A stretch of DNA of 64,000 nt from an uncultured bacterium. Lineage in GTDB: Bacteria > Verrucomicrobiota > Kiritimatiellia > RFP12 > UBA1067. The stretch covers positions 1-64,000 of the forward strand of contig CACWVU010000017.1 of the NCBI GenBank assembly GCA_902764415.1. The letters run 5' to 3'. The notes under the pieces were generated by a model, which was given only the letters and a program-made list of their open reading frames with translations, was not told where the DNA came from and did not search any database. Below are positions 49,034 through 56,257 of this stretch, piece after piece (the stretch's first letter is position 1; every line of letters starts with the position of its first letter). The translations under genes were made by a program, and so were the position numbers.

Positions 49034-50158
49034 CTACCTCGCTTCCGCCGCGGACTTGATGAGCGCCTTGAGGTATCCGTTGGCGAAGAGCCGGCCGAGC
49101 GTGAAGTAGCCGGGCGTCCCCTCTGGCGTAAGCTCGCGATCGTAGGACATCTCCGGGACGTGGTCGCCGCGCAGCGGAACGTCGAGCCCGAGCTCGCGGT
49201 AGACGCGCATCAGCGCGAGCTGGTCGACGTCGCCCTGGTCGTGGAAGAGCTCGGTGAAGTCCTCCTTCGTTCCCTCCACGTCGCGCGCGTGGATGAAGGC
49301 GATGCGCTTGCCGAAGTGCCGCGCCAGGTCGGAGAGTGTCTTGACAGGATTTACAGGATTAACAGGATTGTCTGGATTTGTAAACATCAGCTTGAAGTTC
49401 GCCTGGCAGAAGGTGACGGCGTTCGAGGTCGAGGGATACATGGCGTAGGCGCGGTCGTACGCCTCGACAGAGCCGAAGATGCGTGCGTAGCCGCCCAGCG
49501 AGGGCAGGCAGGGGTCGTCGGGATGAAGAGACATGCGCACGCCGCACTTCTCCGCCGTAGGCATCACGGACTTGATGAAATGCTCGTAGTTCGCCCAAAC
49601 CTGGTCATGAGAGATTATTAACTCCGATTTATCCGATGCCTCCACTAACGTTCCGGCCTTTCTGGAAGGCGAAGCGTTAGCGGAGCCATCGGTTTTAATC
49701 GGAGTTGAATTCTTCGCATCCACAAGCGAGAAGTACGTCGCCTTGGCGCCGCCGCGGCCTTCGCGGACGCCGGTGCGCGACCAGCCCTTCCCGACCATAA
49801 AGTTGTAGCAGAGCAGCTTTATCCCCAGCCGCCCCATCGACTCCAGCAACTCCCGGTAATGCGCTATCGCAACCTCTCTGTGCTCTTTGAGGCTAAAATC
49901 TTCTGCCGCTCCATACTCCTTGATGGGCGACATGTCGAACGGATCGCCTTCAAGACCAACGACATTGAGACCTGCGGACTTGAGCCGAGAGACAATCGAC
50001 GCGAGGGTCTCGTACCGCCACGGATCGGGGAGACCGGTCAGATCCGGGTTGACCTTGACGACGACGTCGGTTATCCCCATCTGCGGACAGAGCTTCCACA
50101 GCGGATGCGGCGTCGGCGGAACGAACTCAACGAGCCTGATTGTCGGTATAAATCCCAT
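49034..50158 (-). CDS. uxuA: Mannonate dehydratase-like protein with two in-frame repeat insertions
   Basis: 374 residues. UxuA features: LLCYNFMVGKGWSRTG, the metal-binding block VRMSLHPDDPCLPSLGGYAR, TFCQANFKLM, FGKRIAFIHARDVEGTKEDF and the C-terminal VPLRGDHVPEM. UxuA turns D-mannonate into 2-keto-3-deoxygluconate in hexuronate use. Two segments are foreign: residues about 152-180 come from an 87-nt palindrome, and about 259-272 (NPDNPVNPVNPVK) from an ACAGGATT repeat. Both keep the frame and fall between conserved blocks, so the enzyme may still fold. The -10 is 9 nt before the ATG. Co-transcription with the GH38 fusion suggests one catabolic unit. Confidence 0.85.
   Translation of the reverse strand: MGFIPTIRLVEFVPPTPHPLWKLCPQMGITDVVVKVNPDLTGLPDPWRYETLASIVSRLKSAGLNVVGLEGDPFDMSPIKEYGAAEDFSLKEHREVAIAHYRELLESMGRLGIKLLCYNFMVGKGWSRTGVREGRGGAKATYFSLVDAKNSTPIKTDGSANASPSRKAGTLVEASDKSELIISHDQVWANYEHFIKSVMPTAEKCGVRMSLHPDDPCLPSLGGYARIFGSVEAYDRAYAMYPSTSNAVTFCQANFKLMFTNPDNPVNPVNPVKTLSDLARHFGKRIAFIHARDVEGTKEDFTELFHDQGDVDQLALMRVYRELGLDVPLRGDHVPEMSYDRELTPEGTPGYFTLGRLFANGYLKALIKSAAEAR
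49341..49381. repeat. ACAGGATT decamer repeat inside uxuA
   Basis: Plus strand TTGACAGGATTTACAGGATT, then AACAGGATTGTCTGGATTT: four units of about 10-11 nt. Read on the gene strand it encodes NPDNPVNPVNPVK. The same ACAGGATT/AATCCTGT unit is known as a dispersed repeat in other bacterial genomes. Confidence 0.85.
49620..49706. repeat. 87-nt palindromic element inserted in frame in uxuA
   Basis: Arms pair stepwise: AACTCCGATT (49620-49629) with AATCGGAGTT (49697-49706); CCGATG with CATCGG; CTCC-x-CTAACG with CGTTAG-x-GGAG; GCCTT with AAGGC at the tip. Length is exactly 29 codons and no stop is introduced. Its ends match the terminal inverted repeat of the longer element at 50269-50544. Confidence 0.88.
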
Positions 50159-50167
50159 GGTGAACGT

Positions 50168-50173
50168 ATTATA
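50168..50173 (-). promoter_or_regulatory. Extended -10, leaderless promoter of uxuA
   Basis: Minus strand AATATGGTATAATACGTTC, nine nt before the ATG of uxuA. Confidence 0.65.
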
Positions 50174-50268
50174 CCATATTCATGGCTCCCCAACTTAACC
50201 CCCAAACCCATTCGTGAAAAATTCTTCGGAGTTTTCAGTGGGAAAGTGTGGATTGAATGATGATAGTA

Positions 50269-50544
50269 GAAACTCCGATGGTTGGGGTTCTCGCTACCGC
50301 TCCACTGCTCCGCATCCAACAACCCCTATCCAGTTCCGCGGCAGATTTGGTTCACACAGAGGCGCAGAGGCACAGAGTTATTTTTAACTGGGGGCAAGCC
50401 CCCAGACCCCCACGGCCAACTGCGGCGGAGCCGCAGATCAAACCCATGGTCACCGCGACCGTGTTGAGCGAATGCTATGCGCGAAGCATAGTCCATTCTG
50501 CGGAGCGGTAGCGAGAGCGCGAGAGCCCCACGGATCGGAGTTTC
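50269..50544. mobile_element. MITE-like element, copy 1 (276 nt)
   Basis: Bounded by perfect 11-bp inverted repeats GAAACTCCGAT (50269-50279) and ATCGGAGTTTC (50534-50544). Inside are three compact hairpins: TGGGGGC-AA-GCCCCCA, CTGCGGC-GGA-GCCGCAG and CTATGC-GCGAA-GCATAG. About 250 nt are nearly identical to 63600-63851. It fills the gap between the uxuA promoter and the 3' end of birA. No transposase is encoded; an 84-codon frame through it is not convincing. Confidence 0.85.
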
Positions 50545-50547
50545 TCT

Positions 50548-51261
50548 CTAAAAAACAAAAATTCTCGCCTCGCCGGCGAAGACGGGATGGCCGGCCACGT
50601 CGAGCGAGCCGTCGGGATTGACCCCGCCGCAGACGCCGGCGACCGGCGCGGTGTCTACATCGGTCTGCACCACCTCGACTTCGCGGCCGCGCAGGAAGTC
50701 GACCGCGGCGATGCGCGGATGAAGCGCCGCAAATCCGTCCCGCCGCCAGACCGCGTGGAGATCGGCGAGCGCGGCGAGGACGGCGTCGCGCACCGCCGCG
50801 ACCGGCGGAGCCTTCGGAGCCGCCAGCGCGAGCGACGTCGCGCGCGCGGCGATTTCGGCGGGAAAGCTGCGCTCGCCGACGTTGACGCCGATGCCGGCGA
50901 TGATCCGATCGCCGTCAAGCTCGCAGAGGATGCCGCAGACCTTCCGGCCGCCGACGTAGACGTCGTTCGGCCACTTGAGGAGAAACGGCGCTGACGCGTC
51001 CGGGCAGAGCGACGAAAGCGCGCCGACGACGGCAAGCCCGACGACGAGCGGAAAAGTAGCCGCCGCCTCGGGCGGCATTCCGTCGACCGGCACGACCGCG
51101 CTCATCATCAGGTTGACGCCACTCGTCGAATGCCAGCGGTGGTCGAGGCGTCCGCGCCCCGCGGTCTGGAAGTCGGCGGTGAACGCGGTCCACGGCGCGG
51201 CGCCGCGCGCATCGAGGTTGGTGGAGGATGTCTCCTGCCGGTGGTGGACCGTCCAGTTCAT
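50548..51261 (-). CDS. birA: Biotin-[acetyl-CoA carboxylase] ligase (catalytic type, no HTH)
   Basis: 237 residues. Biotin-binding loop QTAGRGRLDHRWHS, then KWPNDVYVGGRKVCGILCEL and IAGIGVNV, the three BirA signatures, and a small C-terminal SH3-like domain. There is no N-terminal helix-turn-helix, so it is the non-regulatory form that joins biotin to BCCP for fatty acid synthesis. Its ATG overlaps the SDR stop by ATGA. The stop codon lies 3 nt from the terminal repeat of the MITE-like element. Confidence 0.92.
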   Translation of the reverse strand: MNWTVHHRQETSSTNLDARGAAPWTAFTADFQTAGRGRLDHRWHSTSGVNLMMSAVVPVDGMPPEAAATFPLVVGLAVVGALSSLCPDASAPFLLKWPNDVYVGGRKVCGILCELDGDRIIAGIGVNVGERSFPAEIAARATSLALAAPKAPPVAAVRDAVLAALADLHAVWRRDGFAALHPRIAAVDFLRGREVEVVQTDVDTAPVAGVCGGVNPDGSLDVAGHPVFAGEARIFVF

Positions 51262-51923
51262 ACCGCCACCGCCCCTTCGCCGCCGTCCACGGCGATGATG
51301 CAGCCGGTGGTGAACTGCGCCGCGGCGAGGAAGGCGACCGCCTCGGCCACCGCCTCCGGCGTCGGTCGGCCGAGCGGAGTAAGGCCCGCTTTCTCGCGGA
51401 AGCCGACCGGCGCGAGCACCGGACCCGGCGCGACGCCGTTGACGCGCAGGGTGTCCGCGAAGAGCGCCGCGGCGCGGCGCGTGAACTCGACAAGCTTGCG
51501 CTTCGACTCGAGGTAGGCGCCGCCGCCTTCGCCCGCGAGCGCGCGGGAGTCGAGGATGTTCACCACCGCGCCGCGACCGGATTCGCGCCCGGATGCGAGG
51601 ATGGTGAGCTTCTCCGCGGCAGTGTAGTTGACGGTCTCGATCCGCGCGGCGGTTTCGGCGTCCACCTCGCCCTGGGCGAAAAGTCCGGCGTTGTTGACGA
51701 CGAGGTCAGGCGGCTCACCGCCGAGCTGCCGCAGCGCCTCGGCGTAGAGGCGCGCCGCGCCAGCCGGCTCGGAGAGGTCGGCGACGATGTCGGCGCCGGC
51801 ATCGGCGCGGTGGGAACTCGTCAGCACCTGCCAGCCGCCGGCACGCAGGCGCCCGGCGACCGCGAGGCCGATCCGCGTCGTCCCCCCCGTCACCACCGCA
51901 GTAAGATGATTTGTCGACTTCAT
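51258..51923 (-). CDS. Short-chain dehydrogenase/reductase
   Basis: 221 residues. NAD(P)-binding VVTGGTTRIGLAVAGRL, NNAG, catalytic Ser in NILDSRAL, and Y-x3-K in AYLESKRKL. The T-G-G-x-x-R-I-G loop and VAPGPVLAP segment recall pteridine reductase/FolM-type and other classical SDRs; substrate unknown. It is translationally coupled to birA. No clear promoter was seen in the 20 nt before the repeat block upstream. Confidence 0.85.
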   Translation of the reverse strand: MKSTNHLTAVVTGGTTRIGLAVAGRLRAGGWQVLTSSHRADAGADIVADLSEPAGAARLYAEALRQLGGEPPDLVVNNAGLFAQGEVDAETAARIETVNYTAAEKLTILASGRESGRGAVVNILDSRALAGEGGGAYLESKRKLVEFTRRAAALFADTLRVNGVAPGPVLAPVGFREKAGLTPLGRPTPEAVAEAVAFLAAAQFTTGCIIAVDGGEGAVAV

Positions 51924-51940
51924 TTCTTCCTATGTAGGAA

Positions 51941-52026
51941 TTTTAACACAAAGAACACAAAGAACGCAGAGAACGCAGAGAGCTTGTATGCCCTCCTTTG
52001 TGCCCTTTGTGATCTTTGTGTTAAAA
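51941..52026. repeat. CTTTGTGTT hairpin repeat, unit 1
   Basis: Palindromic unit with perfect 14-nt ends TTTTAACACAAAGA / TCTTTGTGTTAAAA and further paired AAGAAC / CTTTGTG blocks around a GAGCTTGTATGCCC centre. It begins just upstream of the SDR start codon. Confidence 0.85.
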
Positions 52027-52057
52027 AACCTCATTGCCTCGCCTCGTTCCTCTTTTC

Positions 52058-52128
52058 AACACAAAGAACACAGAGAACGCAGAGTGCTTGTAGACCCGCC
52101 TTTGTGTCCTTTGTGCTCTTTGCGTTGA
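52058..52128. repeat. CTTTGTGTT hairpin repeat, unit 2
   Basis: Ends CAACACAAAGA / TCTTTGCGTTG, centre GTGCTTGTAGACCC. Separated from unit 1 by TTAAAAAACCTCATTGCCTC-type spacer that recurs after unit 3. Lies directly after the GxxExxY stop codon. Confidence 0.82.
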
Positions 52129-52137
52129 GAAAAAAAA

Positions 52138-52509
52138 TCATACCACCCTCTTTATGCACTGGAACTTTTCCGACCCAAAGTTTATTAGCATGCCATGGCG
52201 CAAACCAGTAGCACGCAAATAATTGATCAGCTGCATTTCATGTATCGGCACTAATGTCGAGACCGCCTTCAGCTCGACAATGACACAATCCTCAACCAGC
52301 AGATCCGCACAATATTCTCCAACCACAAAATCGTCTTCGTCTCGCACGACAATCGGAGCCTGCTGCCTCACTGACAAACCCAATTTAGACAAGCGATGCG
52401 ACAGAGTGTTCTCGTAGACCTTTTCAAGATATCCTGGCATGAACCGCACATGCACGTCATATGCTGTCTGCCTTATTGTATCGCAGATGAATTTTATGTC
52501 AGGCTCCAT
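52138..52509 (-). CDS. GxxExxY family protein (PD-(D/E)XK nuclease-like)
   Basis: 123 residues from ATG 52509; a GTG at 52521 is possible. The name-giving motif is GYLEKVYENTL (G-x2-E-x2-Y), followed by VVGEYCADLLVEDCVIVELK, which carries the D-x(n)-E-L-K nuclease-fold signature, and IHEMQLINYLRATGLRHGML and INFG at the end. The biochemical role of this family is unknown. The gene is framed by hairpin repeats of one family on both sides, as if gene and repeats form a mobile cassette. It is more AT-rich than its neighbours. Confidence 0.88.
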   Translation of the reverse strand: MEPDIKFICDTIRQTAYDVHVRFMPGYLEKVYENTLSHRLSKLGLSVRQQAPIVVRDEDDFVVGEYCADLLVEDCVIVELKAVSTLVPIHEMQLINYLRATGLRHGMLINFGSEKFQCIKRVV

Positions 52510-52529
52510 GTTTTCACCCACTATGTGTC

Positions 52530-52644
52530 CTTTGTGCTCTTTGCGTTAAAAACCTCATTGCCTCGTTCCTCTTTCAACACAAAGAACACAGAGTGCGCAA
52601 AGAGCTTGTAAGCCCTCCTTTGTGCACTCTGTGTTCTTTGTGTT
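52530..52644. repeat. CTTTGTGTT hairpin repeat, half unit plus unit 3
   Basis: 52522-52551 is a right half-unit (TGTCCTTTGTGCTCTTTGCG) and 52576-52644 is a near-perfect hairpin with arms of about 27 nt around AGCTTGTAAGCCCTC. The block lies between thiN and the GxxExxY gene. Confidence 0.85.
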
Positions 52645-52652
52645 AAAAAACC

Positions 52653-53252
52653 TCATTGTCTCGTTTCTATGTAGACAAAGGCTGGCGATGAGGACTTGAC
52701 CTCGATCGTCGCGGCGGCGGCACGGTTCAGCGTGGCGCAGTACGGATTCGCGAACTTCACCCCGTCCAACGGCCAGACCAGTCCCTTCGACGACATCCTC
52801 GCCGCCCGATCCGCCGTGAACACCGACACCCCGGCGCCCTTCCACGCCCGGAGCCGCGCACGGCCATGGACCGGATGGAACACGCCGAAGTCGGTCACCA
52901 CCCTCACCTGCGCCTCCAGTGCGCGGAATACGTTGCCGATCGTGTGATCCTCGCGTCCGCCGGTCGCGCCGACGACCACCAGGTCGCTCCATCCGCGCCT
53001 GCGGCAGAAGGCAATCGCCTTGGCGAGGTCGTTGTCGTCCTGCGACTCCACCCGCACCGCGTTCGGCGGCGCTGCCCGGCACGAGTCGAAGTCGCCCACG
53101 GTATAGTCCGGCCATCTGCGGAACCGCCGCCGGTAGGCGAGCGCGGCGCCGTCGCAGGCGACCACGCGGCGGGCGCGCTCAAGAAGCCGCCTCGCCTCGC
53201 CGCCCGGCCGCGGAAAGTCGCCATCCGCGACAATTACCGTGTAACTGCTCAT
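52653..53252 (-). CDS. thiN: Thiamine pyrophosphokinase
   Basis: 199 residues from the ATG 7 nt after the -10 box. ThiN features: VACDGAALAY, PDYTVGDFDSC, ESQDDNDLAKAI (Asp-rich metal site), VVGATGGREDHTIGNV. It transfers pyrophosphate from ATP to thiamine to make the TPP cofactor. No thi operon or TPP riboswitch is adjacent; it stands alone between repeats and the large housekeeping operon. The message should be leaderless. The last codons (SPAFVYIETRQ) abut repeat DNA. Confidence 0.9.
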   Translation of the reverse strand: MSSYTVIVADGDFPRPGGEARRLLERARRVVACDGAALAYRRRFRRWPDYTVGDFDSCRAAPPNAVRVESQDDNDLAKAIAFCRRRGWSDLVVVGATGGREDHTIGNVFRALEAQVRVVTDFGVFHPVHGRARLRAWKGAGVSVFTADRAARMSSKGLVWPLDGVKFANPYCATLNRAAAATIEVKSSSPAFVYIETRQ

Positions 53253-53259
53253 GCCGCGT

Positions 53260-53265
53260 ATTATA
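53260..53265 (-). promoter_or_regulatory. Extended -10, leaderless promoter of thiN
   Basis: Minus strand GATATGGTATAATACGCGGC then ATG, seven nt from -10 to start. Confidence 0.7.
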
Positions 53266-53332
53266 CCATATCCGCCGCGGAAGGTGCCGCGGGGACAGTT
53301 CTCCGCAGCGGTTTCAAACATTGGAAGTTTGG

Positions 53333-54478
53333 TCAGCTTTGGCGGCGGCGAAGGATAATGACGGTGATTTCGGCGGGGTTGAGGATGCGGAGCGGGAAAC
53401 CCGCCCACTGGCCGGTGCCGGGCGAGACATGCAGAAAGCGCCCAGGCGCAAACTCGAAGAGTCCGCGGACATGTCCCTCGTTGAACTGCGCGACCAGCAG
53501 GCTCAAGAGCGGCATCGCCCCGCCATGGGTATGCCCCGAAAGCTGCAGGCTCACCCCCGCCTCCGCCGCACCGGTCGCCGCGGTAAGCGGACGGTGACAG
53601 AGCAGCACCCGAAACGCGCCGGCCGGCACTCCAGCGAAGGCGCCACCTACGTGCCAGTCTTCAAGCAGGCAGAAGAAAGCGCGGTCGCGCATCCCGCCCA
53701 CGAAGATGGCGCTTTCGCCGCGGCGGATTTCGACCGGACCCGTCTCCTCCGGAAACACGATGCCGAATCCGGTGAGGACATCGCACCACCGGTCCCACCG
53801 CCAGTACATCTCGTGATTGCCAGTGCAGCCCACGACGCCGTCCCGGGCGCGGAGGAGCCGAAGCGGCGCGAGGTCGTCCAGCCGGTCGGCGGGAAGCCCG
53901 TCCACGAAGTCGCCGGTGATCGCCACCAGGTCGGGGTCGAGCGCATTGACGCGGTCGACGATCCGCCGGAACCTCGGCTCCCGCGCGGCGCTTGAGCAGT
54001 GGAGGTCGCTGAGGTGGACGATGCGGTAGCCGTCGAACTCCGCCGGCAGATCGTCAAACGTGACCTCGATGCTCCTCGTCGGCGGCGTGCGCACGCCCTC
54101 GAACATCCCCCAGGAAGCGAGCGCCAGCGCCGCGGCGGCGAGCGCAACTGCGCGGATGCGCCTAAACCGCAGTCCGACCGGGAGGCGGAGGAGCAGCGGC
54201 AAGAGGTCGACCGCCCAGGCGACGCCGGCGAATAGCGCGTAGAACATCGCCGCGCCGTAGGCCCAGCCCAGCGCCCAGATGACCGGCGCCGGCAGCATGG
54301 GCGTGAAGGCGTCGCCCCCGACGACGGCAAAGACCGCGAACTTCGAAAACGCGAGCGCCAGCACGGCGACGGTCAGCCACAGCCAGCGGCGCGGAATCCG
54401 CAGCGGCAATACGCCGAACACGACCGCCGCGCCAAGCGCGGCCAGGGGGATCAGCTGGAACGTCAGCCTCCAGAGCAT
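53333..54478 (-). CDS. Membrane-anchored calcineurin-like metallophosphoesterase
   Basis: 381 residues. Four hydrophobic segments in the first ~135 residues, then a metallophosphoesterase domain with VHLSDLHC, ITGDFVDGL, GCTGNHEMYW, LLCHRPL and SGHTHGGAMP, all five metal-site blocks. The layout (membrane part plus phosphoesterase) matches YkuE/YaeI-like proteins, some of which act on UDP-diacylglucosamine or phospholipid head groups; whether this one is LpxG/LpxI-like is not known. Last gene of the ten-gene operon. Confidence 0.85.
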   Translation of the reverse strand: MLWRLTFQLIPLAALGAAVVFGVLPLRIPRRWLWLTVAVLALAFSKFAVFAVVGGDAFTPMLPAPVIWALGWAYGAAMFYALFAGVAWAVDLLPLLLRLPVGLRFRRIRAVALAAAALALASWGMFEGVRTPPTRSIEVTFDDLPAEFDGYRIVHLSDLHCSSAAREPRFRRIVDRVNALDPDLVAITGDFVDGLPADRLDDLAPLRLLRARDGVVGCTGNHEMYWRWDRWCDVLTGFGIVFPEETGPVEIRRGESAIFVGGMRDRAFFCLLEDWHVGGAFAGVPAGAFRVLLCHRPLTAATGAAEAGVSLQLSGHTHGGAMPLLSLLVAQFNEGHVRGLFEFAPGRFLHVSPGTGQWAGFPLRILNPAEITVIILRRRQS

Positions 54479-54494
54479 GCCAGGGACGGCGGCC

Positions 54495-55049
54495 TCACGC
54501 GCGGTAGCGCTCGACCGCCTCCTTCCAGGCCTGGGTGCCGCAGAAGCCGCAGGGCTTGAACTCGGGGCAGAACCCGCGGTACACGCACTCGGGCACGCAG
54601 CACGAGGCGAGCTCGGGCTCGGTCTTGGCGATCTCGTCCACCACCAGCTTCCACGCCGCGCGCGTCTCGGGGCTCGCCTGCCCGCAGAGCCGCCGCCGCG
54701 AGATGAACATCACCGCCTGCGCGTTCGCGAAGCACTCGTGCATCACCGGTGCGTCCTGGCGGCTCGAGTCCCGCGGCATTCCGGTGCGGTCGGTGCGCTG
54801 GGTGGAGACGAAGTGCTCGATGCCGAACTTGTGGCGCACGAAATGCACCGACACCCAGTACGGCAGGTCGACCCACTTCCAGTTGAAGCAGAGCTTGCGC
54901 ACCGGCGAGTGCTCTGCGAGGAGGATGCGCTTCTTCCAGCGCGGGCTCGGCTCCTTCACGCCCTCGTCGAGACGGATCGTGGTGCGCGCGGCGTCCGCCA
55001 CCTCGCGCCACGACCCCACCTTCTTCATGAACTTGACCTTCGCCTCCAT
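54495..55049 (-). CDS. thyX: ThyX-like flavin-dependent thymidylate synthase, Cys-rich C-terminus
   Basis: 184 residues. The ThyX signature R-H-R-x7-S appears as RHKFGIEHFVS (Arg to Lys at the third position), preceded by AEHSPVRKLCFNWKWVDLPY and followed by STQRTDR. The C-terminal part differs from classical ThyX: VMHECFANAQAVMFISRRRL, then CCVPECVYRGFC and CGFCGTQAW, with eight cysteines near the end that could bind zinc or a cluster. ThyX makes dTMP from dUMP with FADH2. The small size (ThyX is normally 220-250) and Cys tail suggest a divergent or phage-type member. GGAGGG precedes the ATG by 6-7 nt. Confidence 0.7.
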   Translation of the reverse strand: MEAKVKFMKKVGSWREVADAARTTIRLDEGVKEPSPRWKKRILLAEHSPVRKLCFNWKWVDLPYWVSVHFVRHKFGIEHFVSTQRTDRTGMPRDSSRQDAPVMHECFANAQAVMFISRRRLCGQASPETRAAWKLVVDEIAKTEPELASCCVPECVYRGFCPEFKPCGFCGTQAWKEAVERYRA

Positions 55050-55078
55050 CTTTGCGCCCTCCGTTGTCGTTTGAGAAA

Positions 55079-56257
55079 CTACTGCTTGCCCAGGAACTTC
55101 GCCATGCGCTCGACCGCGATGCGCAGCTTCTCCATCGATGTCGCATAGCTGAGCCTGACGTAGCCCGCGCCCGACTGACCGAACGCCGAGCCGGGCACCA
55201 CGGCGACCGCGTGCTCTTCGAGGAGCCTCAGCGCGAAATCCTCGTCGGAAAGTCCGCTGGAGCGGATGTCCGCGAACGCGTAGAACGCGCCCTTCGGCAT
55301 CACGGTCTTAAGTCCCATCGCGTTCAGCGCCGGCACCAGGAAGTCGCGCCGCCGCCGGTACTCCTCGCGCATCCGGACGACGTCAGGGTCGCCGTGGTCC
55401 ATCGCCTCCACACCGGCCGCCTGGGACGGCGTCGGCGCGCTCATGATGCCGTACTGGTGGATCTTCATCATCGCCCCGACCACGTCCTCCGGACCGCAGG
55501 CGTAGCCAAGCCGGTAGCCGGTCATCGCCCACGACTTGGAGAAGCCGTTGAGGAGCACCACCCGGTCGCGGAACTCGGGGAAGGACGCGAAGGAGGCGAG
55601 CGGCTCGTCCGCCGGCGCGTCGTAGTTGAGCTCGGAGTAGACCTCGTCCGCCAGCACGACGAGGTCGTGGCGTTCGGCGATGCGGAGGATCTCGAGCATG
55701 TCGCCGCGCGAAAGCGTCGCGCCAGTCGGGTTGCAGGGAAAGTTGAGCAGCACCGCCTTGGTGCGCGGCGTCACCTTCGCCTCGAGCGCGGCGGGTTCGA
55801 GCCGGAAGCCGTCCTCCGCGCGCGTCTCCGCCGCCACCGGCACGGCGTGGGCGAGGCGGATCGTTGGCGAGTAGCTCACGAAGCACGGCTCGTGGTAGAT
55901 CACCTCGTCGCCGGGCGAGCAGAGGGCGCGCACTGCGAGGTCGATCGCCTCGGAGACGCCGACGGTGGCGAGGATCTCGCGCCCGGGGTCGAAGGACGCG
56001 CCGAAGCGCCGCTTAAGGTAGCGCGCGATCGCCTCCCGAAGCTCGACCGTGCCGAGGTTGGAGGTGTAGTGGGTGCCGCCGTCCTCGATCGAGGTGATCG
56101 CCGCGCGCGAGATGTGCCAGGGCGTGTCGAAGTCCGGCTCGCCCACGCCGAGCGAGACCACCCCCTTCGACTTCGCGACGACGTCGAAGAACTTGCGGAT
56201 TCCGCTCCGCGGCAAAACCGCCACGTGGGGCGCGATTCTGGACTTCTCCCCGCTCAT
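55079..56257 (-). CDS. Class I/II aminotransferase (aspartate/aromatic type)
   Basis: 392 residues from the ATG that overlaps the murG stop by ATGA. Fold type I PLP enzyme: VGEPDFDTP, THYTSNLGTVELREAIARYL, VGVSEAIDLAVRALC, NFPCNPTGATLS, DEVYSELNYD, and the PLP Lys in LNGFSKSWAMTGYRLGY. C-terminal SYATSMEKLRIAVERM. The pattern fits AspC/AraT-like enzymes of subgroup I-gamma. Substrate (Asp, aromatic, Ala or LL-DAP) cannot be fixed by motif. Confidence 0.9.
   Translation of the reverse strand: MSGEKSRIAPHVAVLPRSGIRKFFDVVAKSKGVVSLGVGEPDFDTPWHISRAAITSIEDGGTHYTSNLGTVELREAIARYLKRRFGASFDPGREILATVGVSEAIDLAVRALCSPGDEVIYHEPCFVSYSPTIRLAHAVPVAAETRAEDGFRLEPAALEAKVTPRTKAVLLNFPCNPTGATLSRGDMLEILRIAERHDLVVLADEVYSELNYDAPADEPLASFASFPEFRDRVVLLNGFSKSWAMTGYRLGYACGPEDVVGAMMKIHQYGIMSAPTPSQAAGVEAMDHGDPDVVRMREEYRRRRDFLVPALNAMGLKTVMPKGAFYAFADIRSSGLSDEDFALRLLEEHAVAVVPGSAFGQSGAGYVRLSYATSMEKLRIAVERMAKFLGKQ

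Noticed and set aside
50257-50511. 84-codon frame through the MITE-like element, with a 74-codon counterpart at 63574-63798 of near-identical protein sequence
   Set aside because: The protein similarity follows from DNA identity. The frame runs through three strong hairpins, has no ribosome site and no recognisable domain.
51941-52644. CRISPR array
   Set aside because: Repeats are palindromic CTTTGTGTT units separated by conserved spacer DNA, not by unique spacers, and no cas genes are nearby.
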